Shown here one piece after another: positions 8,822-17,333 of a stretch of DNA of 64,000 nucleotides (position 1 is its first letter; each line of letters begins with the position of its first letter). Location: contig JARGPH010000006.1 of the NCBI GenBank assembly GCA_029213065.1, positions 62,001 to 126,000 of the forward strand. The letters are read 5' to 3'. The notes beneath the pieces are model-generated. The model saw only the letters and a list, made by a program, of their open reading frames with translations, ran no database searches and had not been told where the DNA came from. Origin of the DNA: Verrucomicrobiales bacterium. GTDB taxonomy: Bacteria; Verrucomicrobiota; Verrucomicrobiia; Verrucomicrobiales; DEV007. Position numbers and translations under genes: made by a program.

Positions 8822-9982
8822 ATGGACATAATCCTGTTTTCAACTGCCGACTGGGATGAGCCGTATTGGACCAACAAACAGCACGTTACCTTTGAGTTGG
8901 CGAAGTTGGGGCACCGGATCCTTTATGTAGAGAGTTTAGGGCTGAGAGCACCAAAATTAGGGGATAGAAAAGACTGGGGGCGGGTCCTCTCCCGTTTGAA
9001 AGGCTGGCTCAGTCCAATCAAAAAGAGAAATGAGAACATTTGGGTTTTTTCGCCGATTCAGTTTCCCTTCTTTCGCGGCTGGCCTCCTGTTGCAGCACTG
9101 AATCGACAGGGAGTATCACTGCTCGTAAAGCACTTTCTCAGGAAGAATGCGTTTCACGATTGCATCCTCTGGACTTATCATCCCTTCCTCGACGGAATAG
9201 AAGATTGTCTGCCCTGGAAACGATTCGTATACCATTCTGTGGATGATCTTGGCGCACTGCCTTTTATTAGCAGGGAAAAGTATGACCGATCAGAACGGGC
9301 CATGCTTGAAAAAGTAGATATTGTTTTTGTCACAGCGAGAGAGCTCGAGAGCCGTTTGAAACCCTCTCATGGTAATGTCCACTTCATGCCGAATGTGGTT
9401 GACTTTGAGCATTTTAGTAAAGCTTTTGACGAGGCTACGAAAATTCCCGAAGATTTGGCCTCTATTCCCGAACCTCGAATTGGATATATCGGAGTGCTAT
9501 CAGATTTTAAGGTGGATTTTAACCTCCTTATTGAAGTCTTCAGGACCGCGCCCGATCTCAATTTGGTTTTAATAGGGGACGAAAGAGAGGGGCAGGGATC
9601 TGATTTGCTCAAGGAGCTTGTAAAGTTGGAGAATGTGTTTCACCTCGGCTACCGGTCATATTCCGAGCTTCCAGGATACCTGAAAGGAATGGACGTAGGG
9701 CTGCTGCCAACGAAAATTAACGATTACACTAAATCGATGTTCCCAATGAAATACTTTGAGTATCTCGCTGCCGGTGTGCCGGTGGTGTCAACTCGTCTGG
9801 ATTTTACGGAAAGTGTTACGGAAGGAATTATAGTCGCGACCGAATTTGTTCCATTCAGGGATGCAATTCGGAAACAAGTCCACGATATTCCATCATTTGA
9901 AAATGCAAAGGGTCGGGTTGCAGGGAATACATGGAGGGCACGAACCCTTCGTATGATTGAACTGAGCGAGCAGTCTTCCTAA
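8822..9982 (+). CDS. Glycosyltransferase, GT4-like (GT-B fold)
   Basis: 386-residue GT-B glycosyltransferase. The start MDIILFSTADWDEPYWTNKQ and the sequence YHSVDDLGALP resemble the family of TuaH-like transferases. The C-terminal domain contains RIGYIGVLSDFKVD, HLGYRSYSELPGYL and the nucleotide-sugar binding KYFEYLAAGVPVVST. The ATG at 8822 is preferred; upstream in-frame TTG codons would add an unlikely N-terminus. It lies about 100 bases after wecB. Acceptor and donor cannot be read from sequence. Confidence 0.85.
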   Translation: MDIILFSTADWDEPYWTNKQHVTFELAKLGHRILYVESLGLRAPKLGDRKDWGRVLSRLKGWLSPIKKRNENIWVFSPIQFPFFRGWPPVAALNRQGVSLLVKHFLRKNAFHDCILWTYHPFLDGIEDCLPWKRFVYHSVDDLGALPFISREKYDRSERAMLEKVDIVFVTARELESRLKPSHGNVHFMPNVVDFEHFSKAFDEATKIPEDLASIPEPRIGYIGVLSDFKVDFNLLIEVFRTAPDLNLVLIGDEREGQGSDLLKELVKLENVFHLGYRSYSELPGYLKGMDVGLLPTKINDYTKSMFPMKYFEYLAAGVPVVSTRLDFTESVTEGIIVATEFVPFRDAIRKQVHDIPSFENAKGRVAGNTWRARTLRMIELSEQSS

Positions 9983-10097
9983 GGCTGTGACGTATAGAAG
10001 TCTTTAGGTTTCAGGTGAATCTTAAGTCTAATTTTGAAAAAGCAAAAGTGTGCAACCCTCGAATTGGATGATCGTTCCCGTTGATGGTTTTTAGAAA

Positions 10098-11006
10098 ATG
10101 AAAGTTTTAATTGTTGCCGATCAGAATGCCAGGTTTGAACCTCGGGGAGGTGAAGTATTGCTCGAATCGATAAAGGATAGACTGAGCCAGTTTGGACTAT
10201 TTGCGGTCGACTATGAGAGGTCCGAAAGTGGATTGAACTCAGTCATCGCAATTTTCGTATTTTCCTTGAGCGCTTTGGGGAAAGTTGACGCAGAAAAATT
10301 TCATAGGGCCGGAATTCCAGTGTATTGTTGGCCATTCTTCTGGAGTGGTGGGGAAGTAATGGGGTTGGATGAGAGAGTTGAGTACGTCTTTAATTCCAAA
10401 GCTGAAAACGACTGCTTTGTGGAATCGTTGAGGATCACTGATCCGTTGAAGTGTCGCGTAGTCGGACTGCCGGCCCTTGACCGGTATACCCCTCGAGAAA
10501 ATAAATTATTCTGTGATGTGATTGGTCGTACTGAATATCTCCTGACAGTGGGAACGATTGAAGAAAGAAATAATCAGACTGGTGTGATTGAGTTGGCACA
10601 AGGAACAAATGCTTACTGTGTCTTCGTTGGTCCGGTCGTCGACGTTGAGTACCACCAACGATGCCTTCAGGTAGCCGAAGAGGCAGGTGTCGAATGCCTG
10701 TTTATGGGCGGTTTGCCTTTCGGCGGGCGCCTGATTAATTCCGCCTATAATAATTGCTCCTATTATATTGAGGTATCATTCGATCCTCCTGGGCTTTCTT
10801 CAGTGGAAGCATTCAATTCCGGTGCAAAGTGTATTCTAAGTAATCCTATTTGGGTTGCCGAGGTTTTCGGCGACAGGAGAGGAGTGGTCGCCCTTTCAGA
10901 AGGTCATGATACCTTGGAGAACATTATGTCAACTATGGAAAATCCTGACGAGAGATACTCTGGAGTTGAATTTGATAACTTTATTCAATCCATCATTTCA
11001 AAGTAA
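10098..11006 (+). CDS. Divergent GT-B glycosyltransferase-like protein
   Basis: 302 residues, weakly conserved. The N-terminus MKVLIVADQNARFEPRGGE is like the GGE loop of another glycosyltransferase in this locus (17334-19007), and VGTIEERNNQTGVIEL sits where GT4 enzymes have their E-x-R-K-N motif. The typical C-terminal E-x7-E motif is reduced (FDPPGLSSVEAFNSGAKCIL). Its stop is immediately followed by the ATG of the cyclase gene (TAA then ATG at 11007), so the two are probably co-translated. Glycosyltransferase activity is inferred, and the enzyme could be altered. Confidence 0.6.
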   Translation: MKVLIVADQNARFEPRGGEVLLESIKDRLSQFGLFAVDYERSESGLNSVIAIFVFSLSALGKVDAEKFHRAGIPVYCWPFFWSGGEVMGLDERVEYVFNSKAENDCFVESLRITDPLKCRVVGLPALDRYTPRENKLFCDVIGRTEYLLTVGTIEERNNQTGVIELAQGTNAYCVFVGPVVDVEYHQRCLQVAEEAGVECLFMGGLPFGGRLINSAYNNCSYYIEVSFDPPGLSSVEAFNSGAKCILSNPIWVAEVFGDRRGVVALSEGHDTLENIMSTMENPDERYSGVEFDNFIQSIISK

Positions 11007-12086
11007 ATGTTTGTACCCTTATACGATTCGCTCAAAGAGTTGAAAAGTTCCGTAAAATTGGTCATCGGGCAGGATGATCAACTTTTCAGCGGACTTTATG
11101 AAAAGCTTGAGCCTTTTGAGAAAGTCGTTTTTCTGATCGATTCTAATGTATATCAACACTGGAAGACTCGAATTGACGAGGAATTCTGCAGATATGGTGA
11201 AAGGGGCATTCGATTTCTTGTCGGGAGTGGTGAAGCGTCAAAACGCTTTGGATTCTATCGGGATCTTATTGAAAATTTTCTAAGAGCAGGAGTGACTCAT
11301 GATAGCGCAGTGGTCGTGGTTGGTGGGGGCACGTTGGGCAATGTCGGAGGGTTTGTAGCATCGACCTTTCAGAGGGGAATCGCACTATTTCAAGTACCTA
11401 CGACTTTGATGGCCCAGGTTGATGCGATGATTGACTTCAAACATGCCATTAATCTCAATGACGCCAAAAATCAGGTTGGAACATACTTTGAGCCGAATTT
11501 GATCTTGGTGAATCCTGCTTTTCTCCGTTCCCTGCCGAGAAGAGAGATGAGTTCGGGGGCCGCAGAAATATTGAAACATGGAATGACGCATGATTTGCGC
11601 CTCTTGGACTTAGCGAGCGATGCAAAAGACAGTGGTGAATTTGAATCTTTGGTTGCGGCTACAATTAAATCGAAAGCCGATCTTCTGAGTCGGCGTGGTG
11701 AGGATTGGTATAGTGAGATGGCAATGCAGTATGGCCATGCTATCGGCCATGCTGTCGAGCATGAATCGGGGCATTCTCTCAATCATGGTGAAGCTATCTC
11801 AATCGGAATGGTGGCAACGAGTCATCTAACAAAACATCTTCTAGGGCATGATTTGATCAAAGAGCACAGGGGGATCTTTGAAGACTGGGGGCTTCCAACT
11901 TCATGCTTGATTCCATTACATCGAGTCTTATGCGCGATGGTTCATGATAAGCACTCCGTTGGGAATAGTATCCGAATTGGACTTCTGTCCAGGCTGGGGC
12001 AGCTAAGTCGTCATGAAGAGGAGGATTACGGTTTTCTGGTTTCAATCAAAGACGTACGTGCATCGCTTTTGAACTTCTTCAGTTGA
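11007..12086 (+). CDS. Sugar-phosphate cyclase (3-dehydroquinate synthase superfamily), DOI-synthase-like
   Basis: 359-residue member of the AroB superfamily, which cyclises phosphorylated sugars with NAD+ and a divalent metal. The NAD loop reads GGGTLGNVGG (106-115), and metal ligands appear at Glu187 (AAEILKHG), the histidines of YGHAIGHAVEH (244-252) and His260 (HGEA). AroB has G-D in the NAD loop and GGKTGVN in the substrate loop. This protein has G-N and FKHAIN (144-149), as 2-deoxy-scyllo-inosose synthases do (GN, KQAVN). It therefore probably makes a cyclitol ketone rather than dehydroquinate; substrate assignment is an inference. It lies among glycosyltransferases, with an SDR gene 1.1 kb downstream. 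Confidence 0.8.
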   Translation: MFVPLYDSLKELKSSVKLVIGQDDQLFSGLYEKLEPFEKVVFLIDSNVYQHWKTRIDEEFCRYGERGIRFLVGSGEASKRFGFYRDLIENFLRAGVTHDSAVVVVGGGTLGNVGGFVASTFQRGIALFQVPTTLMAQVDAMIDFKHAINLNDAKNQVGTYFEPNLILVNPAFLRSLPRREMSSGAAEILKHGMTHDLRLLDLASDAKDSGEFESLVAATIKSKADLLSRRGEDWYSEMAMQYGHAIGHAVEHESGHSLNHGEAISIGMVATSHLTKHLLGHDLIKEHRGIFEDWGLPTSCLIPLHRVLCAMVHDKHSVGNSIRIGLLSRLGQLSRHEEEDYGFLVSIKDVRASLLNFFS

Positions 12087-12120
12087 AGTTTGTTTAGGGG
12101 CCGTCAAATATAGTAATCTG

Positions 12121-13218
12121 ATGATTTTCTACGATATCACCGAACTATACCGGTTTAACAAGTGTTCCGGCATACAGAAGGTGACGAGCGAGTTTTTGAA
12201 GTTCGGTTTATCGAACTTGGGAGATCAGTTTGTTGTTTGCTTTCTGAAAGATGGCCAATTGTTCACTGTCACTGTGATTGTTTCTCCTGAAGGTGATATT
12301 GAGGGGTTTGAGGAAATCAAAGCGGCTCCTTTTCCAAGTGCAGGTGATCTCTATTTAATGGTTGATCTCTGTTATAATCACGGTGAAACAGAGTGGGGGG
12401 TAATTGATTCGTATAAGAATCATGGAGTTACGGTGGTTGCTGTTTTGTATGATTTGATTCCAGTTAGGCACCCTGAGTGGTTCCAAGGGGATGCGATCGG
12501 GTGGTTTGAAGAAGGTGACTATCTTGCGCGGTTCAATTTGTGGTTGAGTTATGTTCGCAGGTATTGTGATGCAATTGGTTGTATATCCGAATACGTTCAA
12601 GAGGACTTCCGCAGCCTTGCTGACTCTTTCCCTGACCCATGTCCCAATACATTTTCTTTTTTGCTTGGTTCCTCAACATACGGCCTCAAAAGGAAGAATG
12701 AGTTCGATAGTAACGATTTTATATCAGTGGGAACAGTAGAGCCGCGAAAAGGGTATTCTCTTCTTATAGATGCTTTTGAACGTCTGTGGCGGGACGGGGA
12801 TGATGTTCGGCTCGTAATTGTGGGCAAGAAAGGTTGGTTGGTCGATGCTCTCTGCGAACGAATCCAGATGCATAGAGAATACGGGAAACGATTGTTGTGG
12901 TTAGCGGATGCATCGGATGATGAATTGCTTGCTAGATATCGTCGGGCTAGCGGTTTCATCAGTCTGTCGGAAAATGAGGGTTTTGGCCTTCCTGTTATCG
13001 AGGCCGCCGCGTTAGGTCTTCCTGTTATTTTGAGAGATACCCCAATTTACCGTGAAGTCGGCGTGGGTTTTGCAGCGTACGTTCAGGATGTTGCGGCCGT
13101 TGTAGAAAGGGTTCGAGAAATACAGAGGGGGGATTTAAAAGGTTGCAATTCCTCTGAGAATATAAGGAGTTGGGAGTATTGCGCAGATCGGTTCTATTCG
13201 AAATTGTCTAAATTATGA
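12121..13218 (+). CDS. Glycosyltransferase family 4 (SGIQ-type)
   Basis: 365-residue GT4 enzyme. The N-terminal loop CSGIQKVTSEF corresponds to the GIQR(V) loop seen in two other enzymes of the locus (15640-17061 and 19256-20407). VLYDLIPVRHPEW and GTVEPRKGYSLL (E-x-R-K motif), then SLSENEGFGLPVIEAAALGLPVI as the donor-binding E-x7-E region, are clear. Its TGA overlaps the ATG of the SDR gene (13215-13218). The linkage formed is unknown. Confidence 0.88.
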   Translation: MIFYDITELYRFNKCSGIQKVTSEFLKFGLSNLGDQFVVCFLKDGQLFTVTVIVSPEGDIEGFEEIKAAPFPSAGDLYLMVDLCYNHGETEWGVIDSYKNHGVTVVAVLYDLIPVRHPEWFQGDAIGWFEEGDYLARFNLWLSYVRRYCDAIGCISEYVQEDFRSLADSFPDPCPNTFSFLLGSSTYGLKRKNEFDSNDFISVGTVEPRKGYSLLIDAFERLWRDGDDVRLVIVGKKGWLVDALCERIQMHREYGKRLLWLADASDDELLARYRRASGFISLSENEGFGLPVIEAAALGLPVILRDTPIYREVGVGFAAYVQDVAAVVERVREIQRGDLKGCNSSENIRSWEYCADRFYSKLSKL

Positions 13219-13961
13219 AGGTCGTTGTTGTAACGGGTACGAACCGGGGAATCGGAAAGTCGATTAAATCGGTGTTGAAGTTAGCTGGATACTTCGTTAT
13301 TTCGGTAAACCGTTCTAATGAGCTCTTAAGCCGTGCTGAATTGCTGGTCGAAACTGATTCGGAAATAGAGATTGGTTTTGATTTACGTAATTCAGAAGGG
13401 TATGAGGGATTGAAGATGCTCTTGTCTTCACATAGAATATACGGTGTGGTGAATAATGCTGGGGTTTGTATTCCCGCTGACCTTGAAGACATATCATTTT
13501 CTGATCTCGAGGAAACTCTCATAGTTAATTTGTTGTCACCATTTAGGCTATCAAAATTGGTACTTGATTTGATCGACGGCGAAGGTCGTATCATCAATAT
13601 TTCCTCCCAACTGGGGGTTGACGGGAGGGCTGGGTATTCGGCATACTCAGCGGCTAAATTTGGCCTCATTGGAGCAACGAAATGTTGGGCAAAAGAGCTG
13701 GGACAGAGAGGGATCACCGTAAATGCCATTTGTCCCGGGTGGGTTAGCACGGACATGTCCAAAATCGATTTGGCTGCCCAAGCACGAAGATTGAACAAAG
13801 ATCCGGAAGACTTTTTTGCCGAAATCTGTGAACCTTTGGAATTAAAGCGGTTCAATACTCCAGATGAGGTAGCGCATTTGGTTGAGTTTTTGATCTCTGA
13901 AAAAGGAGGAGGCATTACCGGTCGGGAATTCCTCATGCAAACAGTATGGAATCAATGTTAA
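13215..13961 (+). CDS. Short-chain dehydrogenase/reductase (FabG-like)
   Basis: 248-residue classical SDR: TGTNRGIG at 7-14, NNAG at 80-83, catalytic Ser at about 130, Tyr144 and Lys148 in YSAYSAAKFG, and the PG motif in CPGWVSTDM. It overlaps the preceding glycosyltransferase by four bases. FabG-like SDRs reduce ketones or oxidise alcohols. In this neighbourhood a role in reducing or oxidising a cyclitol intermediate from the cyclase at 11007 is plausible, but a nucleotide-sugar substrate is equally possible. Confidence 0.85.
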   Translation: MKVVVVTGTNRGIGKSIKSVLKLAGYFVISVNRSNELLSRAELLVETDSEIEIGFDLRNSEGYEGLKMLLSSHRIYGVVNNAGVCIPADLEDISFSDLEETLIVNLLSPFRLSKLVLDLIDGEGRIINISSQLGVDGRAGYSAYSAAKFGLIGATKCWAKELGQRGITVNAICPGWVSTDMSKIDLAAQARRLNKDPEDFFAEICEPLELKRFNTPDEVAHLVEFLISEKGGGITGREFLMQTVWNQC

Positions 13962-14036
13962 CGTACTGCGCTAATCGTGATAGAGGTATCTATTGGGATA
14001 AGTTAAGGGCACTGGTGTAGCGGGAATAACAAGGTT

Positions 14037-15470
14037 ATGCATATTCTAATTGATCTACAGGCCTGTCAGAGTGCAAGCCGACTGCGTGGTGTAGGGCGAT
14101 ATTCCATGTCTCTCAGTCTGGAGGTGGTTCGACAGGCGGTTTCTCGAGGTCACGAAATTTCAATTTTACTCAATGCTGCATTTCCTGATTCGATTTCACC
14201 AATATCCAGGGTATTTGATGATCTTGGCCATCAGGTTGGAGTTGTTCTTTTTCGGGTGCCTCGACCCTGTGCCGCGATGAATATGGCCAATGGCTGGAGG
14301 CAGCGCTCTGCGGAGGTGCTCAGAGAGCGGGCTATTGCACAGGTCAATCCTGACTTCGTTATTGTTTCGACGCTTTTGCCTGACGGGTGGGTAGATGATT
14401 CGGTTGTTTCTGTCGGCACGCTTGGGCTGAGCGTGCCGGTGGCAGTTGTTCATTATGATTTAATTCCGCTAAGCATGCAGGATCTTTATCTTGTGGATAA
14501 AGCATTTCGAGAGTTTTACTTTCGGAAGATTGAAGACCTTAAGCGGGCTGATTTATTGCTCGCTATTTCAGAATATACTAGAGCAGAGACCATTGATTTA
14601 CTGGGTGTTTCCGAAAGCTCGATCGTTAATATATCATCTGCAGTGGATGAAGGATTCGGAGATCAGAGTGAGAATATCGAAGATGATAGTGTAAAAATTA
14701 TTTCATCGTTTGGAGTAAAATCCGGATATCTGTTGTATGTCCCTGGTGGATTCGATCCAAGAAAGAATTTAGATCGCTTGATAGAAGCTTATGGTAATAT
14801 TCCGATGTCACTTCGAAACAGGCATCAGCTCGTTATAGGAAGCAAGTTGGAACCCAACACGACTAAGGCTTTACGAGATAGAGCAAATGAATGTGGGGTT
14901 GGTATCGAACAGATGGTGCTTACGGATTACATTACGGACGAGGAGTTGGTTCACCTTTATAAAGGGTGTCTTGCCTATGTTTTTCCCTCGCTGCATGAGG
15001 GGTTCGGATTGCCGGTTCTTGAAGCAATGGCTTGTGGTGCTGCAGTTATTGCCTCAGATATTTCGAGTTTGCCTGAGGTCGTGGGATGCGATGAGGCTAT
15101 GTTCGATCCATATTCTGTGTCTAGTATCGCTGATAAAATAGCTCAGGTGTTGAGCGATGATAATTTTAGAGAGAGGCTACGAGAGCATTCTTGCGTTCAG
15201 CTGTCGAAGTTTTCCTGGAAGCGTAGTGCTGAACTGGCCATTTCTGCGATTGAAGAGAAGCATGCGCAGCTAATCAGTGATGGAAAGACTGATAATACGG
15301 ATGATAGATTGCCCAATTGTGAAGCTCTGTTAGAGAGCATGGAATCTCTTGATCTGGAGTTTGGGCCTCAGGATTTAACACTGTTCCGTTCTTGTTTTGA
15401 AGATAATATTTCGTTCACGAACCCAGAGAGCAAGGGACAAGTTCTTTCCGAGAAGGAAGGCAAGGATTAA
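14037..15470 (+). CDS. Glycosyltransferase family 4 with C-terminal extension
   Basis: 477 residues. MHILIDLQACQSASRLRGVGRYSMSL is the N-terminal acceptor-side motif of mannosyl/rhamnosyltransferases of the WbdB/WbpY type (stated from memory; first 18 residues are the key part). LYVPGGFDPRKNLDRLI holds the E/D-x-R-K-N motif, and SLHEGFGLPVLEAMACGAAVI is the donor site. About 90 extra acidic residues follow the GT fold, ending near SEKEGKD; nothing recognisable is in them. Given gmd-rmd downstream, a GDP-D-rhamnose or GDP-mannose donor is plausible. Confidence 0.88.
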   Translation: MHILIDLQACQSASRLRGVGRYSMSLSLEVVRQAVSRGHEISILLNAAFPDSISPISRVFDDLGHQVGVVLFRVPRPCAAMNMANGWRQRSAEVLRERAIAQVNPDFVIVSTLLPDGWVDDSVVSVGTLGLSVPVAVVHYDLIPLSMQDLYLVDKAFREFYFRKIEDLKRADLLLAISEYTRAETIDLLGVSESSIVNISSAVDEGFGDQSENIEDDSVKIISSFGVKSGYLLYVPGGFDPRKNLDRLIEAYGNIPMSLRNRHQLVIGSKLEPNTTKALRDRANECGVGIEQMVLTDYITDEELVHLYKGCLAYVFPSLHEGFGLPVLEAMACGAAVIASDISSLPEVVGCDEAMFDPYSVSSIADKIAQVLSDDNFRERLREHSCVQLSKFSWKRSAELAISAIEEKHAQLISDGKTDNTDDRLPNCEALLESMESLDLEFGPQDLTLFRSCFEDNISFTNPESKGQVLSEKEGKD

Positions 15471-15639
15471 TTTTTGATGCGAACCATCTCCAGAGAAATG
15501 GCACGCTAAATTTGTTCAGTAGCTACGAAATTGAGTCGCTAATTTTGGGGTGCTTAAGTGAGCATCCTGCATACCGAGGCGAAAAAAATTAAGAGCGCCC
15601 AATATGTAGTCTAAGTAAAAAATTGAAAGGAATCTCTAT
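15471..15639. other. 169-bp gap between glycosyltransferase genes
   Basis: AT-rich spacer, with no gene, repeat or convincing hairpin seen. Confidence 0.3.
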
Positions 15640-17061
15640 ATGCAACTAAGAGAAGAAGAAATAAGGAGAGCAAAGTCGATTTTTGAATGTCCCGGGAACG
15701 CTGTTCCTGATGCGCTTTCTAAGGTAATGGAAGAGGGCGATACAGGTAAAAGAGTCTGTCTTCTTTTCATGATTATATGCGGGCGAATCGCTTTGCGTTC
15801 GGAGTGCTATTACCTCGAGAGTATTTTTGATCGAAGGTCGCTGTGCGAGTTGATCGAGATTTGTCGGACATTTCCAAGTGTCGATTCTGATGTTGTCGTT
15901 CCGAAGTCGAAAATTCTAATTGATGTCACGCACACCATGGGATATTCCCATCTCTCCGGTATTCAGAGGACCGTCTACGTGATTTCAGTGGCTCTTGAGC
16001 AGAAATGGGATGTCATTTTTGTTAAGAACGTGCATGAGAAAGGGCTTACCCCGTTGTCGGATGTCGAAGCGGAAGCGTTCCTCGGCAAGTATGCAGCTGA
16101 TTTTGATGGCGATGTTACTTCTGGTGAGTGCACTTTGGATCGAGATACACTAATTTGGCCGGAGTACTGCACGCTACTTTGTAGCGAGTTGCTTGACAAT
16201 GACAGGGTCTTTGTCTACTATGGTCTCTTGAAGAGCGCTGCACACAGTGTGGCTGTCTTTTATGATTTAATACCTATTACTCATCCCCAGTATTGTCACC
16301 CGGGGATTGTTGGGGCGCATGTTGAATATGCTGGTATTCTAAGTGGTTTTGACCGTGTGTTAGCGATAAGCGCCTCGGCTTGCGCTGAGTTGAGGGGTTT
16401 TCTGGCATCTTCGGGTAAGCGCCACGAGCATGTGGAGCCACTTTTACTTCCTGATTTTAATTGCTTTACCGGGGATTGTGAGCGGGGCGAGAAGGGGCGT
16501 CCACGGATTGCGTATATATCGACGATGGATCCCCGAAAGAACCACCTGCGCCTCTTTGCTGCCTGTGAGGAGTTGTGGACGAGTGGCATGGACTTTGAAT
16601 TGCATTTGATAGGCGGGGTTGGGTGGAGAAATGAAGTCCATCAGTCAGAATTGCATCGCTTAGTGGTGTCTGGCTACCCTGTTATACGTCCGCAGAAATT
16701 CGTCAGTGACCGTGAGATTATGGAACTCTATTTTTCGTGCGATGCGACCGTTTTTTGCTCGGAAGCAGAAGGGTATGGCCTGCCTATCATTGAGAGTCTT
16801 GGTCTGGGGGTTCCTGCTATTGTTTCAAATTGTGGTTCAATGAAAGAGCTAGCCGACCTTTGTGGTGGATGTCACTTGATCGACCCCTTTGATGTAGGAT
16901 CAATAAAAGAAGGCATCAAAACCGTTCTGACTGACGACGAATACAGAGGAGGGCTGAAATCATCAATCGATCTTTCAGGCCTCCCTTCTGTCGAACAGTA
17001 TGTTTTGGAGCTAATGGCAGATTCAAAGGAGTGCAATGTTTCCACTTTCGCTAAGTTATAG
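15640..17061 (+). CDS. Glycosyltransferase family 4 with N-terminal helical extension
   Basis: 473 residues. Roughly the first 90 form a predicted helical segment not present in its paralogues; then ILIDVTHTMGYSHLSGIQRT begins the GT-B fold with the same SGIQ loop as the proteins at 12121 and 19256. ISTMDPRKNHLRLFAA carries the donor-side basic motif, and CSEAEGYGLPIIESLGLGVPAI the E-x7-E region. It is separated by gaps of 169 and 272 bases from its neighbours, so it may be transcribed on its own. A stem-loop follows the stop. Confidence 0.85.
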   Translation: MQLREEEIRRAKSIFECPGNAVPDALSKVMEEGDTGKRVCLLFMIICGRIALRSECYYLESIFDRRSLCELIEICRTFPSVDSDVVVPKSKILIDVTHTMGYSHLSGIQRTVYVISVALEQKWDVIFVKNVHEKGLTPLSDVEAEAFLGKYAADFDGDVTSGECTLDRDTLIWPEYCTLLCSELLDNDRVFVYYGLLKSAAHSVAVFYDLIPITHPQYCHPGIVGAHVEYAGILSGFDRVLAISASACAELRGFLASSGKRHEHVEPLLLPDFNCFTGDCERGEKGRPRIAYISTMDPRKNHLRLFAACEELWTSGMDFELHLIGGVGWRNEVHQSELHRLVVSGYPVIRPQKFVSDREIMELYFSCDATVFCSEAEGYGLPIIESLGLGVPAIVSNCGSMKELADLCGGCHLIDPFDVGSIKEGIKTVLTDDEYRGGLKSSIDLSGLPSVEQYVLELMADSKECNVSTFAKL

Positions 17062-17088
17062 CGCCCATTATTGTGGAAGAGGGGCGCT
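17060..17088 (+). terminator. Stem-loop after glycosyltransferase
   Basis: AGCGCCC (17060-17066) pairs with GGGCGCT (17082-17088), loop 15 bases, directly at the stop codon. No T run follows, so the terminator role is uncertain. Confidence 0.35.
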
Positions 17089-17333
17089 AGAATCACAAAA
17101 GCGTTGTGAAATTGTTCTTACGGTCTCCTTTACGGCGGATATCTTTTCCAGAAAAGTTCTCCGTAATTTGTAAGTGCATTAAAAAGTAAGTAATAATCGT
17201 CTTTGAGATGTTCTAGGGTAGGCGGATTGCCGCTTCACGACTTCTGTTCCTTCCTGCAGTAAATAACTAGCCACTTTGTTGAATCAAGTGCTGCCATGCT
17301 TGAGTTAAAAAAAACTAATTATTCTAATTTTAG

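Noticed and set aside
11007-12086. Annotation of the cyclase as ordinary AroB
   Set aside because: The G-N for G-D change in the NAD loop and FKHAIN for GGKTGVN argue against dehydroquinate synthase, although this is not proven without a tree.
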